Notes under the pieces: model-generated
What the model was told of the DNA's origin: nothing
The model's database searches: none
The model's input: only the letters and a program-made list of their open reading frames with translations
From: Mangifera indica
Lineage: Eukaryota > Streptophyta > Magnoliopsida > Sapindales > Anacardiaceae
Direction: 5' to 3'
Length of the DNA stretch: 64,000 nucleotides
Assembly (NCBI RefSeq): GCF_011075055.1
Contig: NC_058147.1
Location: 15,337,622 to 15,401,621 of the forward strand
Translations under genes and position numbers: made by a program
Shown: piece after piece, positions 56,768-64,000 of the stretch
Layout: each line of letters starts with the position of its first letter
Position numbering within the stretch: the first letter of the stretch is position 1

Positions 56768-58888
56768 TGTAACACTCCTCCCCAGAAGTACTACCCACCG
56801 AAGGAGAAATGTTACGAACTAATATTCGGAGCGTCTATTTTTTTCTTTTAAAATACTTTAAAATAAATGCATCACTAAAAGTGTTTAGAAATTATTCTAA
56901 GAAAACTGAGAGTCCGGAAGCAAACAAAAGATGTATATACTCGTACAAAAACTCATCTGAAAGCATCTGAAAATGTGGAGTACTCATATACAACTGTACT
57001 ATCATCTCAAAAAGTCCAAAAGTAACAAGAACATGTGACTGTATGCATGTAATATAAACCAGAGATAACCTACTCCAGCCTGATCTACCTACACTGACCT
57101 GACCCTGCCTCACAGCCACCTCGATCACCTGTACCTACAATCAGGAAAGAAAATGGAGTGAGTGATAAAAACACTCAGTAAGGGGAAAGAATCAAGTAAA
57201 CTATCTCTTTTCCTGTTCTAACTCACTTTTGGGACTCAACCTCACATTTTAACCTCTATAAGAAATTGAGGGGTAATCTAGTTCATTCTTTACTATTTGG
57301 GTCATACTTTGTCCTATATGGTGTCTATTTGATACTTTCTAGAAGCTAACTATAGGGATTTGACACTTTTCTAAGTTCAAGCTCTCTTTCTTTCACTACA
57401 CTATTTCTGAATCTGAATTGAGCTTTACTGTGAGCATGCTCTACTGCGAGCGGACCCTACTAGGGGTCTATGTCCTACTACGGACGTGTCCTACTGTGGA
57501 CGTGCCCTACTACGGGCGGTGTAGTGTAAAGTGCCCCCTTATAGTTTATAGTATGCATACGGGTCTTATATCTTACTAATTTTGCTTCCATTTAAATTTA
57601 TTCATAACTCACCAGACATTACTCTTGAGACGACCTCTAAATCTTGAACCCCAAATTTCTTTTTTTGCTTTTCTTTCTTTCTCTTTTCTTCTTTTCTTTT
57701 TTTCTTTTTTTTCTCTCCTTTCTTTCCTTTCCTTTCCTTTCCTTTCTTTTCTTTCTTTCCTACCCAAAACTACGAAATACTGTTCACAGAACAATCATTT
57801 AGCAGGGCAGCCTTCTTTTTCATACAATTTAATAGCCAAAACGATTTCTAATTCATACAAGCTATATATCGTTGAAAAGAGAATTCAAAGAGCTTTCCAA
57901 CAAGCTATAATAGCACTCATAATTCAATAGATAAGACAGTCAAAACGTGAAATAAAATTAGTGGCAAAAACTGCCTCCCTTGTTTATTTGGTAAAACAGT
58001 CTGTGTGGTTCATACAATATTTAACAATCCAAATGATCCCCAATTCATACAATACATAGATAATTGGAAAGAGTATTCAAAGAGCTTTTCAACAAGCTAT
58101 AATAGCACTCATAAATCCTTAGATAAGACAGTCAAAATGTGAGATGAAATTAGTGGCAAAACTGCCTCCTCTGTTTATTTGGTAAAGCAGTCCTTTTGGT
58201 TCATGTAATATTTAACAGTCCAAATGATCTCTAATTCATACAAGCTATATATCATTGAAAAGAGGATTCAAAGAGATTTCCAAAAAGATATAATATCACT
58301 CATAATTCATCAAATAAGACAGCCAAAACATGGGACGAACGCAGTGGCAAAAACTGTAATTATTATGCAACTTTCTGCCATGAACAAAATCACATACATA
58401 GACATCCCAAATGGCAAAACAACATTCCTCAACATCAAAATCATCATTTATAACATAGATCCAAGGAACCAAAAGCCTAAAACATGCCACATATCAAGGA
58501 TGATTCCCCTTACCTTGTTTTAAGCCAAATCTTTGCAAGTTGGCTTCCTTCTCTTTGTTTTGCTTCCTTTATCACCAAGATCACTTTAAATCAATACCAA
58601 AACACACTAATATATTCATATAACATGCATATAAACATAGCTAAAAGGTGAAGGAAAGAGATCTTTGGTTACCAAAGCTTCCAAGTGCTTCCTTTTCTTT
58701 TCTTTTCTTTCTTCTCTTCCAAACTCTTTCAAATCCTTCCTTTTTTCTTCAAGAAAACAAAGAAAAGTATGAAGAATGGTGGCTGTTGGAATATGGACGG
58801 AAATGATGGAAAAGTCTTGGTTTTGTCTTTTGTTTTTCTCCCTTTATCTTATCTCCTTCTCTTTTTGTTTTCTCTTTTTGACTTTTCG

Positions 58889-58955
<67 letters not shown>

Positions 58956-59049
58956 ACACACCTATACATATATATATTTAAAATGGGAAAAATCTCAAAA
59001 CAGGGTCAAAAGACATAATTGCCCCTGTAATATACCTGAAGGTATTACA
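56768..59049 (-). mobile_element. Solo LTR 'D' of the Tekay-type family with perfect 5-bp target duplication
   Basis: The plus strand reads TGTAACACTCCTCCCCAGAAG … GGTATTACA, the inverse of the Tekay LTR. ATAGT flanks both ends (56763-56767, 59050-59054). It carries the same internal features in reverse: 16-bp minisatellite (57424-57525), purine tract, roughly 190-bp repeats (about 57840-58330) and TA microsatellite (58890-58948). It is nested in solo LTR R. Confidence 0.92.
58890..58948. repeat. (TA)n microsatellite in solo LTR D
   Basis: Almost 30 uninterrupted TA dinucleotides at the position corresponding to the TA tracts of the other three LTRs of this family. Confidence 0.95.
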
Positions 59050-61919
59050 ATAGTCATGTGCCATGACCCACACCTATCTATAGTGACTACACTCCCATGT
59101 GTCATGTTTAATAGGAAAAAAAGTGTTGAACCAAATTTTCTTATTCTTTCGTATTCAGTTGCACTCTAAAAAGAGACAACAAAGAGAAAGAAGGGTTTTG
59201 ATCACTAGGAGGAGTCATTGTTGGTTGTTGGAATGCCAAAGTCACATGAAAACATAACTTGTGCAACGAAGGTCAAGTAAGTGGTGTTTTTGGCATGTTT
59301 ATAATCTATTAAAGTATAAGTTTGTCTGTTGTGAATATGTTGTGATGTTTTTAAGTTTTCTAAAAGCATCTTGATGATTACATGGTGACTATACGTGTAA
59401 GGTATTGATGGAAATTGATATGTTAATGCAGTGAATTGTTTAGATAGATTAAAACCATGTTTGATGAATAAATTGGCCATGATTTGATGTGTTAAGGATG
59501 TCATTTGTTTTTTGTTTGATAAATTTTTATAGGATGCTTAGATAAATGCTTTAGAATCAATTTATGTAATGGATGGCCGAAAGGAAGCCAAAAAAACATA
59601 GAACCTGAAGATTTGTGATCTCTAAATCATAACACACGGTTGTGTATAGCCTTATACCTGTTCGTGTGTCTTTAGTGCAAAATAGGAAATTCCATAATTT
59701 TTGCACACTCATTCTAAGGAAAGGCACACATGGTCGTGTGGTATGAGATATTCCTATGTATGACTTTCTAAAAGTGGATGTTGTGCTTAAATAAATGAAC
59801 ATGGGTGTGCATTCTAGGCATAACTCCATGTAGGTAGTAAAAGACTGTTTTATCTTTATTCCAAGTGCAAGGAAGGGAAAAAAGGAAAAGAAAGAAAAAC
59901 AAACTTTTATAAGAAAAACAAGATACTTAGAGATTAAAAAAGTGCCCGACTATATAAAAGACAATATAAGACCTTGATCGAGTTAGATCTGACTTGAAAA
60001 ATCATAGAAGTTAAGAAAGTGGTACACATCTGATAGTCACCAACTATATGCGAAAGTGACAATGTACGTGAAAGCAATAAGGTTGGAGACCCCTTGAGAT
60101 ACATCATTCATTTGGCACCAAAATGCATAGCCACTCAGTTTAGTTCAACTTAAGTATGTATAGTAAGGGATTTTGGCTTTCAAATATTTTATCACATGGT
60201 CAACGAGATGCATTGCATGTATACCTGTGGTGAGGGTCATCCCAAGATAGTTTAAACAACAATTCTATAATTAGTGTATATGGTCAAAGAGAGATTGTGA
60301 CCAGATTTTCTCGTGTGACTGGGGTATCCCAATTAATTAGCCTAATATAGTGTATGACATATGCGAAGGCATGATAGATAATGACATGTTGGGTGTCTTA
60401 TGCTTTCATTAGGACAATAAATATGTTGATTTGTAACCTTTATGGATGACCTATGTCAGGGCATAAAAGTGCTAAGTTGTGACTACATCTAGATTCATAA
60501 ATGGAACGTCAAGTTTATCAATGATATATATTATTTAGGGTGCCAAGAAGTTACTAACTTATTGAGTGTTTTCACTTATGCATTCCTTTTATGTTGTTTT
60601 ATAGGTAAAAATGAGTAACGGGGCATATATGGGAGCTAGTGGTCCAATTGAATAGCTGTATAATGGAAATGGGTTTCTATTTATGAATTTATGCCATGCT
60701 AGTTATAATTTCATAAGTTATTATACATAACAATTACTTATGTTGAGTTTTCAGATAACTATATTTATGGAATTTAATAAGTGAGGTATTTCATATTATA
60801 TTCTAATGTCACCCTTTTACATTCTTTAAAGATTAAGTATTTATTATCATGCTATTTTATAGTTTTCAAACCAAGTAGTCTAGTCATGCACGTCTCTTCG
60901 GGTCATATTTTGTGCAGGGGTATATATATAAAGACAGGTGTTACAAAAAATGTTAGATTCGGGATATCCATTGTTTGATCTAGATTTGAGTTTCAGAACG
61001 AATGTTGATAAATATTGAAAATCAAAATCTCTAACCAGAGTATAATGTAAGTCATAACGAAGGATGTTTGTGATGACATGTTTCAAATATATCAATTGAT
61101 GATTCGTACAGAATCAAAATTAGGGCTTTGACAAACCATGAGTTTAAAATCAATTAGGATTGGATAATAGAAGGAACTTACCTACACAAAATATACAATT
61201 GGGGAAATTAGTTTCAATAGAATATTTCTTAATCGTGGTTTAAAGGCTATGATACATTGATAGATATTTACCATAATCAAAATTTTGGATGCACTTTCAA
61301 ATCATCTAAAACTAAACTCATAATTATGCCACGGTGAATCTAGATGGTCATACCAATAAACCAAACTTTTGAAAGTGAGGATTAAATTATCTAAGGTTGG
61401 TTAGAATCATTCGAAGGATAATAGCATTAAAATAATATAAAGTGTTATATAGGTGCAAAAGTAACATTTTAAAAGTTAAGATGTTAGTGAGATATAATAA
61501 GGGTGGGTAAAGTATATGTTTGATATACATACATTGTCATAGTTTAAATTGTGAATTTACAAGGACAAAATGATAATTAGATAATTTTTAATTAACCCCC
61601 TAATCTATAAACGTGATTTTAATTCATTTAACTTATCCTAACTTCATTTGAACTAAAGTCTTTTCTCACTAAAAGATGAAAAAATCCTCTCCCCACTCTC
61701 TTCAAACTTTTAGCCAAGGAAAAGAAAAGCTTGGTGGTGCAATCCCTTAAAGCTTCTTTCAAGTGAGAAACTACTTCCATCATCCTACATTAAGAATTAA
61801 AGCAAAGGAGTAGGTATATGTTCTACCTTTCTTCATTACGTTCATGCATGTCATTAATTCTTGCTGATACTTACATACGTGTATGATTTCATAATCTATT
61901 ATCCTCCTTTTCTATTAAA

Positions 61920-61932
61920 TGGTATCAGAGCC
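61920..61932 (+). promoter_or_regulatory. Primer-binding site of copia S
   Basis: TGGTATCAGAGCC directly follows the LTR of S. It fixes orientation and LTR end, although the terminal CA has been lost (…CTATTAAA). Confidence 0.85.
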
Positions 61933-63369
61933 AGGTTGGCTCCTTGCATGTTGTTTTTTAACTAAATTTGTGTGATTTATGCATAAAAGTATGTATATAT
62001 GCCAAATGTGTACATGCATGTTCTTGATTTACCTTGGAATCAAAATTTTCAAGCTATTCTTTATATTGAAGCTCTCATCCATGGCTTCTTGGTTTGGTTT
62101 TTTCATTATCTCTTGTATTTTCTAATGATTTTAGATGAAAGGCATATGAATTAATGTATGTATTTGATGAAGAATTCATGAAATGCATGTATATGTGCTT
62201 GATTTTGACATGCATGTGCTTTTGGTTTAAAAATTAAAGTTTGAATCTTGAAATTTGATGATGCATGTCTCGGAAATGATGTGTATTTGGATTTACATTA
62301 TAGTTTTTGAGGTTATTTTGTGTATGATACTTAAAGTACATGGATTAGAAAAACTTGATATATGAAGATATATTAACATAGATGCATATATGCTTTGAAA
62401 TGTTCATGTAAAAAATTATGGAGTATATTCATATAATATATATGGAGTCATGTAAAATGTTACATGTACCCTCGTATAATCATAATGCAATTTAAATGTT
62501 TGATTTAAAATTGGCATGATAACGAATATATTCATAAAATAAATAAAAATTAGAGATGAAAAACATTGCATGTGTTCTTTCACATTCATGGTCTTGAAAT
62601 TGAATATTCGGATTATATTTATATATATATACACACACACACATTATGTCATTTATGCTTGAATCAATGACATGATATTAATTTTATACTTGATTAGATC
62701 ATATTTAATAAATTAATATTTATTTGGTTATGAATGAGTTCATAATGTATGATAAATGTTAATTTAGTTGATGAATGGATGATTTAGGGATGATCATAGG
62801 TGTAATTTGTTATTTTTCAATGTTTAAATATTTGGGTTGTAATATTTATTTATTAAGGGGTTTATATTAAATAACCTCCGTTTTATTTATTTTACTTTAT
62901 CTACTTGTGTGCCTAAGTTTCAAATGTAATTGGAGTAGCTGGATGAGGACTCGAAAGCGATCTAAATGGTGATTTGAATGAAGATATGACTTAGGCGAAT
63001 AGTTTGCCATTAGAATGTATTTTCAAAAACTCCATGATCATCTCATCATGTTTTATTTAATGCATATATGAGATGTATGTATGACATGTTAAATTGAATT
63101 TCATTAATCTTAAGTTAAACCTAAATGTCCCTAATTAAAATTATTAAATCAATGTCTCCCATCATAGGATAATTAAATTCTATAACATAAATTTTTATAT
63201 CCCAAGATTTCTATTATGTATGGGATATGAAATTTTTGTCATGGAATTAATTTTATCTTGTTCTTAGATGATTATTTTCATCATAACCAAAATTTCTATT
63301 ATGTGAGGACATGATGATAATGTCATTTTAGGAAAAAGTGATGTTTGGATGGTTATTTTCATCATAACC
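61933..63369 (+). other. Leader of copia S; non-coding, AT-rich
   Basis: About 1.4 kb after the primer site holds no frame with recognisable gag residues. There are TATATA and ACACAC runs near 62625-62642, and a GTTATTTTCATCATAACC phrase repeated at about 63270 and 63350. Gag of S should follow but gives way to gypsy integrase sequence at about 63370, so the rest of S is displaced or lost. Confidence 0.5.
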
Positions 63370-64000
63370 GAGATCGGGTTTGTCTTAGTTTTTTGGCAAA
63401 GTATGTGAAGGTTTTTGGGTATGAGATTAGCATTACCTATCATCCCTTGACAGATGGTTAAACTGAGAGAGTCAGTATGTGATTAAGGATATGTTGAGGT
63501 CTTATTGTCTAGATAGAGGAGCAAGTTAGATAAAAGTGTTGCCATTAATGGAGTTTGCACATAATAACAGTTACTAGACAACCATTAAGATGGTTCTGTA
63601 TGAAGCTTTATATAGCATTAGGATGGAGATAGAAGAAAAAGTTGCCCTAACACAATCATTATGACCCGAGATGACCTAAAAAATGATAGACGATGTGAGA
63701 TTAATAAGGGAAAAAAATGAGGCAACTTTAAGACTAGAGGAGACATAATCTTGAGTTCAAGGTGGGTGATAAAGTGTTTGTCAAAGTAGCCCTCTACAAA
63801 CATGTAATGAGATTCAGTAGGAAAGGCAAGTTAGCATCGAGCTTTATAGGACAATTAAAGGTGTTAATGCATATAAGTAAGGTTGTTTACCGGCTTAGGT
63901 TACTAGTGAGCATGGATCACATTCATAATGTGTTCCATGTATCATTGTTGTGCAAGTATATTAGTGACTTAACCTATGTGCTCAAAGTTGAGGATGTTGA
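63370..64000 (+). pseudogene. Ty3/gypsy integrase C-terminal part (plus strand), running off the window
   Basis: Broken plus-strand frames give, from about 63373, FLAKYVKVFGYEISITYHPLTDG, a stop, TERV, then SYCLDRGAS, VLPLMEFAHNNSY and TTIKMVLYEALY. Further on come MIDDVRLI and remnants of the KHVMRF…GKLASSF and MDHIHNVFHVSLLCKY segments. These correspond block by block to the Tekay integrase at 34790-35430. The start is truncated within the catalytic core. The continuation lies beyond 64000. Confidence 0.8.

Larger units (their letters stand above)
56587..60945 (+). mobile_element. Solo gypsy LTR 'R' with 5-bp target duplication, interrupted by solo LTR D
   Basis: TGTAACACCCACAAGTAAACCCAAG at 56587 to …AGGTGTTACA at 60945, flanked by AAAAA on both sides (56582-56586, 60946-60950). 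The S LTR is continuous across it. Its start resembles the LTR start of gypsy H. Without D it would be about 2.07 kb, similar to H's LTRs. It contains CACACGG…CGTGTG-type palindromes (59630-59760). No internal coding sequence adjoins, so it is a recombination product. Confidence 0.8.
56048..61919 (+). repeat. 5' LTR of plus-strand copia element 'S', containing two nested solo LTRs
   Basis: The LTR starts TATTAATGTATTCCCTAGG (TG start mutated) at 56048 and runs to 56586. It resumes at 60951 (TGTTAGATTCGGG) and ends at about 61919 next to a primer site. The uninterrupted length would be about 1.5 kb. It is inserted in the RT of element T, which carries the same family of LTR on the other strand. 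The 3' portion has the GGTGGTGCAATCCCTTAAAG and GGAGTAGGTATATG phrases seen in T's LTR at 17260-17400 (inverted). Confidence 0.75.

Overview
This is a repeat-dominated, AT-rich stretch of a plant nuclear genome, most likely a eudicot. The evidence is plant-type LTR retrotransposons of both superfamilies (Ty1/copia and Ty3/gypsy chromovirus) primed from a TGGTATCAGAGC site, hAT and Mutator-like DNA transposons, long dinucleotide tracts, and GT-AG introns. Almost every open reading frame here is a decayed transposon fragment. Only one stretch looks like a host gene: a 60-codon first exon on the minus strand at 11075-11254. I see no tRNA, rRNA, CRISPR array or prokaryotic operon.

Layout. 1-8551: minus-strand copia element (called K), split in its integrase by an intact-ended hAT element (2092-7302, perfect 8-bp target duplication) and cut in gag by the 5' end of a second, plus-strand copia element (W, 8556-9745). 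9746-11342: single-copy-looking sequence with the host exon and its putative first intron. 11343-14850: degraded hAT element carrying a Mutator-like element (11507-13144). From about 14850 to 56047: one minus-strand copia element (T) blown apart by insertions. Its 3' LTR received a solo Tekay-type gypsy LTR (14910-17231), a foldback Mutator-like element (17640-18604) and a plus-strand LTR of its own family (U, 18790-53871). U in turn holds two minus-strand gypsy elements: P from 19313, itself split by gypsy H (21651-27982) and by a nearly complete Tekay-type chromovirus (28924-37860); and Q up to 53719, itself split by a SIRE/Maximus-like copia element (41622-51118, perfect 5-bp duplication). 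P and Q appear fused at about 38690 by a deletion. 56048-61919: a plus-strand LTR of the T family (element S) inserted in T's reverse transcriptase; it holds a solo gypsy LTR (R, 56587-60945), which holds another solo Tekay LTR (D, 56768-59049). 61920-63369: primer site and leader of S. 63370-64000: plus-strand gypsy integrase fragment running off the window.

The elements are dead or nearly so. Reading frames carry many stops, most of a kind expected from C-to-T or G-to-A change; two unrelated copia elements have Asn in place of the first catalytic Asp of reverse transcriptase; and several elements have large internal deletions. The main value of the window is the order of events, which can be read from target-site duplications and interrupted homologies. 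Element letters are labels used only in this report. All family assignments come from motifs recognised by eye, with no database search.
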